From Cerioporus squamosus (lineage: Eukaryota; Basidiomycota; Agaricomycetes; Polyporales; Polyporaceae): 64,000 nt of DNA. Location: the NCBI GenBank assembly GCA_022592435.1, contig JABYQS010000010.1, positions 186,001 to 250,000 of the forward strand, in the 5' to 3' direction. Both the position numbers and the translations under genes were made by a program. Shown one piece after another: positions 47,055 through 59,743 of this stretch (position 1 is its first letter; every line of letters starts with the position of its first letter). The notes beneath the pieces were generated by a model. That model had not been told where the DNA came from and did not search any database. It saw nothing but the letters and a program-made list of their open reading frames with translations.

Positions 47055-48807
47055 CTGTGCTGTAGGTCGAGACGAGACACCCTTTGGAGTCCATTACGAG
47101 GCCTTATATACCGCATGCTCTTCTCTTGGCGCGACGGTTCTATGTGCGGAAATCCAGCCCGTGTGATCGCACCACCGCAACGGGAACTGCGCATGAGAGG
47201 CCGGTCGCGTTGGTCTCACAGATTTGCATGGAAACGAAGCGGAGCGTGTACGTCGTTCGCTAAAGTTACCATTCAGAAGGAGGAAGAAGGTCGTACGGAT
47301 GGATCGCGAGACGGGAGGGTGAGAGCGCCGGCATGCTGCGGGATGCAGGTGACGGGCTTCCTTGGGAGTTCACGGTGTGGCCGTGCAGGAGACAGAGTTC
47401 ATGATGAGTTGCTAATCGACGTTCCCAATGAGCTCATCCCTCGCCTGCGTGTCGTAGGTTCGTCAGTTCAATATTTGATGGGTTTTCGGGCGCCGCCGAG
47501 AACTCTGTGGGAGCAGTCAGGCACGTTTTCCTATGAAACAGCCTCACACGAATACGAACCTGCGCGAGAATCATCCGGATGGCTCAGGACGTTGTCTTTG
47601 GTTTCCGAGGTTGGTTGCGGCGGACCTTGACCGGGTGCAATGTGCACAATTGAGCAAGGGACGAGACCTGTTGACCGAACGCCTCCACACGGGGCGGGGT
47701 GATGGGTGTATGGTTTGAGGAGGTCAAAGCAAGATCATTTTAATCAACGCCCAAATCGGAGGAATCACGCACCGGCGATAGTGTCACATATTGCTCAGGA
47801 TTTTTCGGGCTGTCTAACTGTGGTTAGTACATGGGATTGGCTTTTACCTTTCGTGCATAGTGCGGAAACGTCATCGGAGGCAACTGGGTAACCGGAGAGC
47901 TGATAGATACCCTAGTTCTGAGCGCGGACAGGACTTCTTCAATAGCATAAGCCACACCATCTCGCCCATGTACATGCGGAAGGAGTGCCACAAAGAATAT
48001 TTCTGGATGGCCGAGGCCTCGAGACCGCTAGACGGACGCAACTAATCCCCAAGGACGTTAGACTGGAAAATAGCAAATGCATCGAGCAACCCTCACCAAA
48101 GATGTTGCCAATTTGCCGTCATCAGGGGATATGAGCACCTCGGGTATCGTAAACCCAGCGACGCATCGACGACCAGCCAGTATGTGGTTAATGCCTTCGG
48201 AGGAACCACGGTTTCCTCGGATGGGCAATGGATCTAACCCGTTCGGTGCTCCTGAAAATGAATTGCCTCACATAACAGAGCAGCCTTGCAATGGGGGCGA
48301 TGGTGCGTCCCTGGACCCCTTATGGCTTAGCAGGAGCGACATGTCCGCGTAGTATCCGCAAACTGCGAATCCTCGTGTACCCTGACGCCTACGATAGCAA
48401 GTGAGTAATGTGTCTCGCGATTTGATGGCACCACTAACTGCCGTGAGTGGAGCACCGGTCATTGCGCATAAACAGCGCGCACTCACTGGTAGCTTTCTGA
48501 GATCTCGACCGAGGCTTCGGACGACACCGCAGACGTACAGCGTCATTCTGCAAAAAGGTAGCTAGTCCATACAAATAGTCAATCAGCGGCTGCGTCAAGC
48601 GACGTCCGTCCGCCACGCAGAGCGCCACACCATGGCCGATCTGACCCCTGCTGAGACATGGAATTATACACTTGTGTAACTTCGATACTGGGTGGCAAAG
48701 ATACGTGACGGCCTGGATATACAAAAATCTAGAGTACAAGCTGGATTGAGTACGCAACTACCGTTGATAACGGCATAACCAAGCTTACCTACGATACTGC
48801 GACACAG
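47055..48807. other. gene-poor intergenic region
   Basis: 1.75 kb upstream of the PEBP-like gene and downstream of the LCL2-like gene. A TATATAA box for the PEBP gene is at 47104-47110. Frames such as 46998-47630 (plus) contain no recognisable domain. No repeats or RNA genes were seen. Confidence 0.45.
47104..47110 (-). promoter_or_regulatory. TATA box of the PEBP-like gene
   Basis: TATATAA on the minus strand, 50 bp upstream of the ATG at 47054, which leaves a short 5' leader. Confidence 0.5.
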
Positions 48808-49439
48808 CTAGATCTTCTGGGCAAGCCTCTGGACGGTGCTACACCCGTCCTGGCCTCGGACGCACACTATTGTCGACGCCCCTTGATCCTGCGCATCTGG
48901 GATGAGACACTTGACATCCTGCGCGTCGGGACATGGACAGTCTGACGGCTGGGTCACACAGACAAGTGTGTCTGGACAGAGATAGTTCGAGCAGGGCACT
49001 GCGCAGAGACAAGGTTAGCACTGTACGCTAAAACCAGCCTGGAGCCAATCCAAATGTCAATCGAACCACATGACCAAAGTGCATGTCCATATGGCCGGTA
49101 TCATATGTCTGCCACATGCCTGCGCAGGCGGGTCGCAGATACCTCCCGTACCACTACCGCGAGCCACAAGTTGAACGGACTGAATGGTCAGCATATGAGC
49201 AAGATTCAGCCCGCCAACCGCCTGCCAACGTCTCCTGGACACAAGGCTCGCCATGGTAACGATATCACGGATGCATGACTCACCTGCGTCCGAATGTGCC
49301 TGCCACTGCGCCATACCACCCGCGGGTCTCTGCTGCTGCTGCTGTTGGTGTCCACCAAACATCTCTCGAAGAACCCAAACTGGCCAAGCACGACCGAGAT
49401 TTGTAGAGACAAGCACAGCAGCAGGGTTTGGAACAGCAT
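48808..49439 (-). CDS. LCL2-like small secreted protein with an apparent frameshift in exon 1
   Basis: Resembles fungal long-chronological-lifespan protein 2 (LCL2), a small protein of the secretory pathway whose function is poorly known. Exon 1 begins with a signal peptide followed by the family hallmark ([20 protein letters not shown] then FGFF). The family continuation, [17 protein letters not shown], is present but in another frame: at 49362-49367 the DNA reads GAGAGA on the minus strand where GAGA would keep the frame. The downstream frame (QWQAHSDA) splices in phase across intron 48999-49283 to [15 protein letters not shown], then [16 protein letters not shown], and stops at 48808. The conserved cysteines are intact. 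It is either a recent pseudogene or a two-base sequence error. Confidence 0.72.
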
Positions 49440-49909
49440 GTTGCACTGTACGATGAGCGTATCTGAGTGTACTTATGCGCGAAGACGAAGCCTGAGGCGA
49501 AGCTGGACTCCGAGAACTTCGGAACGTACTAGAGGAGACACAACAACACCGCCAAACAACGCGCCTGTGGCAGCTGCGGGAGGCTACTTACTTCGCTCGC
49601 AGCCAAGCAGATCATAGTACAATATGCATGTTCCTAATCATATGTCGTACAAAACAAAGCACTACGCGTAAGATATCCAGAGATCCAAATCAGAGGGCGA
49701 GGAACACAGAAACCTTGAGTCATTGACTCAGAAACAAGGATGGCGAACGCGCAGCGGATACATGATGGGGTGTGATACTTAAAGATGTCGGGTGTGCGGG
49801 TAGATTGCATGAGATCGAGCAAAAGGGGAGGTGGGCTTTGGAGAGTGTCGGGGAACGGACAAGAAGGAGCCAAGACCGAACAGAGGCCAAGAAGAGCGGT
49901 GAGACGCGC
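49440..49909. other. intergenic region between LCL2-like and KEN-box genes
   Basis: 470 bp between tandem minus-strand genes, holding the LCL2 promoter and the 3' UTR of the next gene. No open frame of interest was seen. Confidence 0.4.
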
Positions 49910-50941
49910 CTACACCAGCTCGTCTTCGCCGTCGACGTAGTCCATTTCTTCCTCCATGGCACGACGCATCTGCCTGCGTTCCTCCTTGCCGAGAGGCGTT
50001 CGGCCGGGAGTGGCCCCTACGAGGGTGGCAGCCGGGCTAACCACCGGACGCAGGGTCCGCTGGGTCGGGGAAAGAAGGTTCGCGAGATAGTCTGTTACGT
50101 GCTTGGGATGTGGGGAAGTGGGCATTGGTTTCTTCACGCTCCTCTTGAGGATGGCGCAGGGTGAGACCAAACCGGCCTTCACCCAAGCCTTCTCCGAAGG
50201 TGTTACAGGATCGTCCGTCTTCCTCGAGGACTTGCGTCGAGGGGCGCGGTTCTCCTTATCGTCCTCCTTATCGAAGGTCGAATCGACCCCAGACGTGTCG
50301 GGGGAACGCGCAACGGGAATGACGGTGTAGGGATCCTGATAGATGTCGAAACCAGGGTAATGGATGCTTTGTCGGTCGGGGGGAGAGACCTCGCGCGGGA
50401 TGAGCAATGGCGAGGGTCTGGATGCGCGGATGGCAGCGGAATCTGGATCAACCTCCACGCCAGTCTGCCCAGGGTTAGCGGGCCCGGTGCTCCTGGGAGG
50501 GGAACCTGGGGCCGGTGGAGCGAACAACCGAGGCGAACGACGCGTTCGCGTACTCGGAGTCCGCCTGGGGCTCCTCCGCGGGGTCCCCGAACCACTCCCG
50601 CTGCCACGGGGGGCCTCGCAAACGGTCGTGTCAGAAGCCTCTGACGATCCAAAATCGAGCCGTACTGCCGGGCTGCCTGGTCCTTGCAAGAGCGCGTGGA
50701 AATGAGCAGGGGCGAACCTTGCGCTATTGCTCGAGGCTGAAAGCGGACTCTTCAACCTCGGCGTGGTATACCCTTCCACCGCTTTGAGTCGCCTCTTCGC
50801 TGGACTGTCAAGAGATCCGACAGTGGGCGAATGAGGCCGTTTGTTCGGCCGCGAGTGGCTAGGCGTTGCACGGGGGGTAGGAACCGGGACAAGGCGCAAG
50901 TCCATCTCCTGCAGTGGACCGGGACGAGGGCGAGGCGGCAT
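49910..50941 (-). CDS. disordered S/T-P-rich protein with a KEN box, unknown function
   Basis: No domain recognised. The single open frame gives 343 residues from the ATG at 50941 (MPPRPRPGPLQEMDLRLVPV). The frame is open upstream to 51070, but that part looks like 5' UTR. About 22 Ser/Thr-Pro pairs are spread along it, several as full CDK sites (DSPAKR, GTPRR, RSPRR). A KEN box lies in an acidic context (DKEDDKENRAPRRK), the signal read by APC/C-Cdh1. The strongest conserved-looking segment is KAWVKAGLVSPCAILKRSVK followed by HVTDYLANLLSP. The C-terminus is helical and acidic (EERRQMRRAMEEEMDYVDGE). These traits suggest a cell-cycle-regulated protein degraded in late mitosis/G1; that is inference. 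It appears intronless, unlike its neighbours. Confidence 0.65.
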   Translation of the reverse strand: MPPRPRPGPLQEMDLRLVPVPTPRATPSHSRPNKRPHSPTVGSLDSPAKRRLKAVEGYTTPRLKSPLSASSNSARFAPAHFHALLQGPGSPAVRLDFGSSEASDTTVCEAPRGSGSGSGTPRRSPRRTPSTRTRRSPRLFAPPAPGSPPRSTGPANPGQTGVEVDPDSAAIRASRPSPLLIPREVSPPDRQSIHYPGFDIYQDPYTVIPVARSPDTSGVDSTFDKEDDKENRAPRRKSSRKTDDPVTPSEKAWVKAGLVSPCAILKRSVKKPMPTSPHPKHVTDYLANLLSPTQRTLRPVVSPAATLVGATPGRTPLGKEERRQMRRAMEEEMDYVDGEDELV

Positions 50942-51343
50942 GGCGAACGTCGTGCTTGAGGTGGCTGTCGTTGCGAGAGACAAGATGTGGTTGTGGAAGA
51001 CCGGGGAAACAGAGAGTAGGGGGAGCAGGGTATTTATGATGGGCGTTGGAAACCAAACCGCGAAACGCACGCGTCTCGGCCTGCTCGCGTCGCGGCGTTC
51101 ACGTGATCGTCACAGTCACGCAGTCACACACTGCAGACCACAAACGTGTCGAGACACGTCGAATGTCCTGGGGTCGGCTCGCGAACCGTCGAGAAAGCTG
51201 AGCGACGAGCGACAAAGAGGCGGGAAGGGCCGCACACTAGAAGTCCAGACTCAAACATATCATTGCACGCGACAAAGAGAATAGAGGAGAACTTCCCGAA
51301 GTGATTACTGTACAGATATAACAGATACATAGCAAGGGGGAGC
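50942..51343. promoter_or_regulatory. upstream region of the KEN-box gene and 3' region of FAL1
   Basis: 402 bp. It contains ACGCGTCTC (51069-51077) and CACGTGATCG (51100-51109), the same pair found upstream of RIX1. A role is inferred, not shown. Confidence 0.35.
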
Positions 51344-52977
<1,634 letters not shown>

Positions 52978-53141
52978 GGTGGGCGAGCTCGTGGAAGAGA
53001 GAGAGCAGAGATCGGAGTTCAAAATCTCGAACGCGCTCAGCAAACCAGGCTCCTTAAGCGCCCGTGCTCGCTGCTTTCCCCGTTGGCCTGAGGTCTCCTC
53101 GTCACCTCCGACACCGCCCACGTCGTCTCCGCTTGGCTGCT
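52978..53141. promoter_or_regulatory. divergent FAL1-SF3A3 promoter
   Basis: Only 164 bp lie between the divergent start codons of an EJC helicase and a U2 snRNP subunit. No TATA box is seen. Co-expression of the pair is a reasonable inference. Confidence 0.45.
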
Positions 53142-54987
53142 ATGGATTCTATCATCGAAGTACAGCGCCAGACGCACGAGGAGATCGAGCATCTCGAGCG
53201 TGCCCTCTACACGACGCTCTCGAAACCCCAGCCGACGCACCAGGTCCGCCTACAAAACGAGCACAAGGCTTCGCAGCTCCTGGACCGCATACATTCTCGC
53301 GTCGTCACGCTCAACAACCTTTACGAGGATCAGGATACGCGCAAGGCTGAGATTGATGCATTGTCTGCGCCGGGTCGACAAGACGACCTCTCTGCATTCT
53401 ACGACCGACTGGGGAAGATCCAGGAGCACTACGCCAAGTACCCCGACGCCACTGTTGGCGGCTTTGAAATCGAGCTTGCGGCATTTTTGGACGAGTCGGA
53501 GGAGCTTGAAGACGATGACTTCGAGCAGGACGATCGTGCGTCTCCCTTTGTATCTCATCAGTATGACAACTCACCCTTCTATATCCCGGTAGCCGTTGCC
53601 TTGTTGTTCTCTGGCGAAGAGGGCTATGGCAAATATCTTGACTTGTACGCTAACCATACAACCTACAACAATCTCAAGAATCTTGGCAAGCGGATAGCGT
53701 ACCTGCAATATCTTGATGTACTCCTTGCTGCTCAGTCAGGACCTATTCATACTGAGCTGCCCAAAGAATGTCGATTGCATCGAGACTACGAACTGTGAGT
53801 TGCTGCTTTCCTACTTCCTCATCCATTCACCCATCTTCGTACGATATAGGTACATTCGTGCGCTTCATGCTTACCTAGTATCGTTCATGAAACGATCGCA
53901 GCCCCTGGTTGACGTGGAGTCTCAGCAGCGAGCAGCCGAGGAGCAGTTTGAGAAATATTGGGAGTCTGAGGGTGCGGAGGAATGGCAGGATGCGAGGCAG
54001 CCAAAAGCACCGGGAAACGAGAACGGAGAAGCGGGCATCTGGTGCGCAGCATGTAAGTACCTCACACATATCGGTTGGCTATTGTTATGAACCGGAACCC
54101 GCAGGTCAGAAGATGTACTCAAAACAGACCGTCTACGACGCACATCTGACATCCAAGAAGCACATCAAAGCCGCGCAAAAGCAAGCCACTTCTGAGGCCC
54201 CACCCGCCAACCCGAACGGCCCCCCTGCTGGGGCCGGCTCAACTTCCACCCCTAATGGCGAGTCGTCAAAGTCGTCCGACAAGAACAAGCATCGCACAGC
54301 CGCCCTCCTGACGCACCTTTCCTCCCATTTGCTTCGCGCACTCGTCCCTGCTCTCAACGACACCAAGTCCAACGTCGAGCGTCGCTTCTCGCTAACAGCG
54401 CGCGAGCGTGAACAGGAGCTGCTGGAACAGGCGAAGAAGCCCCCTCCGGCTCCGAAGGCGCCTGCCAATGGCGAGAACGGAGAGGAGGAGGAGGAAGAGG
54501 AGCGCATCTACAACCCGCTCAAGCTTCCGCTCGGTTGGGACGGCAAACCGATCCCGTACTGGCTGTATAAGCTCCATGGATTGGGTGTCGAGTACCGCTG
54601 CGAGATATGCTCGGACCATGTCTATATGGGCAGGAAGAACTTCGACCGGCACTTCCAGGTACGTGGCTCATTGTTCAAGTGGCGGTCATCTCTTACTAAC
54701 ATTGAGTGTGTAGGAGTCGAGACATGCGTTCGGTATGCGTGCCCTTGGCTTGCCCAACACGAAACATTTCCATGAAATCACTCGTATCGAGGATGCGCTC
54801 GCATGTAAGAAACCTTGCGTTTCGTCGAGTTCGCGGACTGATGAGCCTTCTAGTGGCCGAGAAACTCAAGCGCGAGGGACGCAACGAGATCTTCGAGCAA
54901 GAGACCATGGAGGAGCTCGAGGACGAAGAGGGCAACGTCTACAACCGCAAGACGTACGAAGACCTGAAGAAGCAGGGTCTCATTTGA
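53142..54987 (+). CDS. SF3A3: splicing factor 3A subunit 3 (Prp9)
   Basis: Subunit of the SF3a complex that completes 17S U2 snRNP for pre-spliceosome assembly. The N-terminal helices start [20 protein letters not shown]. Then come the conserved [18 protein letters not shown] and [21 protein letters not shown], followed by [10 protein letters not shown]. The first C2H2-like finger reads [24 protein letters not shown], split by an intron. A disordered P/G/S linker follows. The C-terminal block [20 protein letters not shown] leads to [20 protein letters not shown], the matrin-type finger, and to [20 protein letters not shown]. The end is [14 protein letters not shown]. About 520 residues. Five introns fit. 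Confidence 0.95.
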
Positions 54988-55119
54988 TCCTTCCGCCAGC
55001 TAGGAAGGCCTCTTTAGGCTATGTAGTCGTTCCCTGCCCAAGTACATCTAGTGCTGCGCGCAGGGCCTTGTTGCTATTTGTAATATACATCCGTACGTGC
55101 TTGTGGTCTACAATATGCG

Positions 55120-58100
55120 TTACAGTTCTTCCTTCTCTGTGGCGGGTTTGTTGACCCGAGTAGGTGGCGGGGGTGCGGGTCTGCGTTGGGTGATTGTCGT
55201 TGAGTTTGGCTGGGCTGGCGTGATCGGAGCTTGCAGGGATAGTGCATGGTAAAGCTCTTCCTCGGAAGACGAAGGCGACGAAGAGAGCGAGGACTCGCTA
55301 GAGGAGTCGAATGGGTTTGAACTCCGAGCCTGGGAGCCATTCCTTCTAACGTTGGGTATCACTATCCCGTTGGGATGCTCTGCAGAGTATGACCGATGAG
55401 ACACCGTAACCGACATATTACCTCGACGTGTTATCTTGCCTACCTGCATCGTCCCACCAAGCAGCTTCGTCGGTGCTCGGTGGAGGAACTGTTGCACAAG
55501 ATGATCAGCATGTTCAAACGCATTCATTGGTTCCCAGACGTACGATCATGCTCTTCCGGGGTGAACGTCAAGCTGGCTAGCTTCTCATCTAACTTCTCGC
55601 CAGGTGCAGTGCTCGTAACGTTCTCCAGCAGCAGCTTCTGGAGGGCGGCACGCTTCGCGTGGTCAATGATTCGGACCTCGGCTCTGAAGAGGGCAAAGAC
55701 CGGTCGATGGTCGGAACATTTGAGCTCGGCGCGAGAGTAGACTGTGAGGTCCAAACTGTTGCCCTTGAAGAGGATACGATCTGTATGATACTGTATCAGA
55801 CATGTCCCCTCGTGCGTTCAGGTTAAAGAACTAACCTGTCCAGGCTGGAATACGCATCTTCTCGCCGGTGTCGTAGTTGTCAGAGTGCAAGTCGTACTTA
55901 TAAGTCGGTCGGAAGAGTAGTGGGCCTTCTTGATACCCTTGGAACACCTCTCCATCGTCCATGGCGCGCCTTAGCTATGGGGTGCACTGCGATTCAGCAC
56001 GAGAAAACTGCATAAAAGAGAGTGAAAGACTGTACTTGATCCGCAGCAAGCAGTGCGTCGAAATCGTCCATAAGGGCCAAAGTTCTGACACGCTCGTTGT
56101 CGAGGTCGATGCGATAATTTGTGTCCGCCAACCAGATGACATTTCTGGAATGTCAGCGTGCATCAGCCTCGAACGTGCCGCAGAACGCTGATTGACATAC
56201 TGATGACTGTCGATCGTCTTGCCTTTGAGGAAGTGCAAGCCGTTCACAATGGTTCGGTAGTCTGCATTCCGTTCCATGGTGTTCGAGTGCCCCGCGGCGA
56301 GGTGCGCCGTCAAGAAACAGAATGTGGTATCGTGGTACTCCAGCCTGATACCAACTGCACCCTTATTGCCCGACATTCCTCGCAGACCGGTCTGCAAGAG
56401 ACGAATGAATGCGCAGTTTGCGGACATTGATTCGAAACAATCCCTACCTTGTGTGATGCGGCTTCGACATTGCGTATCACTGCCGTCAGTTCTTTCTTCA
56501 CAAGAACTAGGAGCGCAGTGCCGACCAACTACACGTGTGCTGTGAGGTCCAGTCTCGCAACAACTATCTTATGGCATGACCCACCTGATGGCTTCGAAGC
56601 AAGATGTAGTCGCACTTCTTGTTCGGCCTTCGGTCCAACGTGTCAAGGATCTTGGCTTCCCATACACGCCTTTGGAGATCACTGAGTACAGGTCGCTATG
56701 ATTCTTCAACATGATTACTTACTTCTTTTCAGGGTCCGTCTGTACGATCTGCTGGGCTGTAAGTGGAACGATTTCCTGGAACCCTAGGGCGAAGATGTCG
56801 GGACTGTCGTGCATCAGTATGTAGTATGGAAGCAGGAGAAGTCGTTTAATCTGAGAACCTACTCCGGTGCATCTGCGGGGTGCATATAGTTCGTCAATAC
56901 TCAATGATGCACGCAGATACGATACGGGACTATGCGCACTTGGCCTTGGGAACAACCAGGGAAGAAGCGATTCCGAGGGTGGAGGCTAGAGAGTGACAGG
57001 TGAGCCTCATGGACCAAAGCTCAGGCAAGAGATATATTCACCCTTCCATTGAGGTTCCACGTTCCGACAAAGATGATACATGTCTTCGTTGTCGAATATT
57101 CCGCTAGTCTGTCTGTCTGTTAGCCTGGTAGGCTCCACGCTCACTGCATAACAATCACCTGTTCTCCAAAGCCGCACGTACGGAATCATGGATTGGGTCG
57201 AAGATGGTAACTTGACGTTGAGTGCTCAGGTTACCCTATCGCGCGGAAGATGTTAGCTCGTATCATCCTTGCAGTGGCAGGCCATCACCTACCACAAACA
57301 TGTCGATAGCGACTTGCTTCCCCTTATCCTGGAAGTTGTTGATATACGCGCGAGACACGCTCTTCGTTGCATCGGACAAGAGCCCACCGAGGGTACGTTT
57401 GCCACTACGGGTGAAGCTAGTGTTCAGCGCGCCGGTACCAGCGTATATACGCGACAGCGCATCGCCATTCTCGGCCCAAAGCTCGCCGTGGTTAGACCAC
57501 AGCGATCCAGAATGAATCCACTCTCTGCGAATGTGCGCAAGATACGTCTCCAGCGCTGTGCGTGACAAGATATCCTGTACGAAGTTGGTGCGGTCCAGAC
57601 TGCGATGATGTCAGTTTCAAGTGGGGTCGCTTTCCGGCTTCTTCACGTACCAGTCGAGACAGTTAGTGCGGAAGACACCCTTCTGCTCCGTAATGATCTC
57701 GTTCGTGTTTGCATCGGCCATTGTGAAACCGAACTTCTCTATGTTGTCGGCTACCTGCTCCAAATGCCTGATGTGTTCGTTAGCGATGATGCGAACATTG
57801 TAACTTGCTCATACAATATGCTAACCTGACTTCACGGAAGACACTTTCATGGCCACCAAACTTGACTGCAGTATGGAAATCGAAGTTGGTAATGCCGATG
57901 GCGTCGCCCACAGAGTTGCGAGCGATTTGTATGTGTCGAGTGTATGCGGCAGTTAGAATCGCTTCGTTCTCCTTCGTTCCTAGCAGGTTGATGGCATGAA
58001 CGGCACCATACTCCTCTACAAGGCCTGCGAAGTGCCGATCGAAGGCAGGCTGAGAGGCCTGGGGACGCGTTATCTGGATCCGCTGACCAAACGTCTGCAG

Positions 58101-59327
58101 TCCTTGTTGCTCCCAGAATACTGGTTTAGCGGTTCCGAAGGGGACAACGCGCCAGAGAAGAGTGAGTAGAGGAGGTGAACAACCGATAGAGCAGTAAGAT
58201 TGAACAGAGTACATACATGGAACGCTACCCCGTACTTGTACGTAACTATAACAGTGCTGGTCGGTGCTGAAGATGGTTTCCGTCTTCGACAACAATCAGC
58301 ACCTCGAGCAGGTTCAGACGCTGTGCTGGGCAATACCTCAACAAAGTTGGCGCAGTTGCCATCGTCATCAACACCCCGAGTATTGAATCGAGTACCAGCC
58401 CGTTTCCAGCCGAGTCGCGAGATGAGGGCTATCGTCGCGACTATAGGCGTGCCGTTTGTCGGTGGTGCAGGCAGTGCGAGGGTGCACACACCAACATACC
58501 CTTGGATGGCGAGGACCTGTATGACCTGTCAGCCTCTCCCTCGTCGGAGAACCCAGAAGCGAAATGAACGCACAATAAATTGGCACTGGTCCAGCTCCGC
58601 ACGCTCGTGCATATCTAGTCTCTCCCTGAAATCGAGGAGGCTCTTCACAATATACTCGTTCCAGACAAAACGATCATCATAGCTCGCCGCGTCCCAACGC
58701 TCATTCCTGGACAGTCGGCGCTGAAGCCGCGAAGAGATATCCCACTGGGGTTCCATCGCGTAGTAGAAAGTGCCGGCGGAGATGATCTTGCGGAGGGGTT
58801 GACATGGGTGTTCAGGAGCGGGAGTACCGGTCCCGCTTCCATGCTCTCGCATATAGGTGTCGCTGGTGTCACCAAAGCCAGGGGCGGCCACGGGGTCTCC
58901 GGTGAGCGAGAGGTCATCCCAGAGTGACGAAGTCAGGCAGTAGAAGCCGACATCGTGTATCTGCGCCACCGTCTCAGGTGTGGGAGATGAAGGTCTGGCG
59001 TTCCCAACCTCGGTTGCAGACACGATGACCGCAAGGAACATGTCTGTTCATTGGTTGGCATGGGTGTATCGGGACGCACTGCCGGAGGAGAGACGTACCA
59101 TTCGCTATTGAGATCAACCCCAAACAACCCTTTACAACCCTGGTGGTAAGCTTGACGGCATTCGACAGGTCCACTTGGTCCTTCGGGAGGAACTCTACCA
59201 CTGCTTGCGAGGACGAGCCTTGTGCCGCGCGAAAGACCAGAGCTCTAGCCGGACAACCGCGAACCTCATCTTGCGAGCTTGTGACCAGGTAGAGTGTGCG
59301 CGGACTTTCGCTCAGGTACAAGTACAT
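55120..59327 (-). CDS. synaptojanin-like inositol polyphosphate phosphatase (SAC + IPPc), INP52/53 type
   Basis: Two-domain phosphoinositide phosphatase acting in endocytosis, TGN sorting and actin control. The SAC1 domain spans about 59327-57260. Its catalytic Cx5R(T) motif is intact as RTNCLDCLDRTN once the intron inside the second Cys codon (near 57600-57660) is removed. The IPPc 5-phosphatase domain follows: [76 protein letters not shown] and [12 protein letters not shown] with [10 protein letters not shown]. The C-terminus is a Ser- and Pro-rich tail with PAPPPPTRV, a likely SH3 target. More than a dozen introns. The N-terminus starts [17 protein letters not shown]. Full length is about 1,050-1,100 residues, usual for the group. 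Confidence 0.9.
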
Positions 59328-59743
59328 GAGACTTCGGAGTGATGATGAAGACTCTGACAGGGTTCCAGTGCAACTTGTACGAACTCTGACTGAGTGGCGG
59401 TAGTTATATCTCTCGATGCGTGGCTACCGCGCTGGTGCTAGTCGAGGAGAGGACTTGCGTGTAGGGTTAAGGGCTGTTCATGCGTAGCAGGTTCAGCTCG
59501 TCGACAGTAGGTGTACAGATCAGGGTAGACTCTCGAGATCCGATGTGAAGGGTCCCCGAGTACTTGCGAGGTGGAGGAGCAGAGCAGAGCAGGATGGTAG
59601 TGGCTGTGTTGGTGCAAATCACCTTCGTGTTCATGCATGCCTGGTGGCTATCGCACGCAAACTAAACTATGTGGCAAGAAATAAATTACACGAACCCGAA
59701 GAGATGCTATCGTGCCGAACCCAGCGTCCGTAGCAGCGAATTG
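59328..59743. other. intergenic region between synaptojanin-like gene and SVP26
   Basis: 416 bp between tandem minus-strand genes. No open frame or motif of note. Confidence 0.4.

Noticed and set aside
50942..51070. N-terminal extension of the KEN-box protein
   Set aside because: The 43 extra residues are hydrophobic and unlike the rest, and the later ATG at 50941 has the better context; it is more likely 5' UTR.
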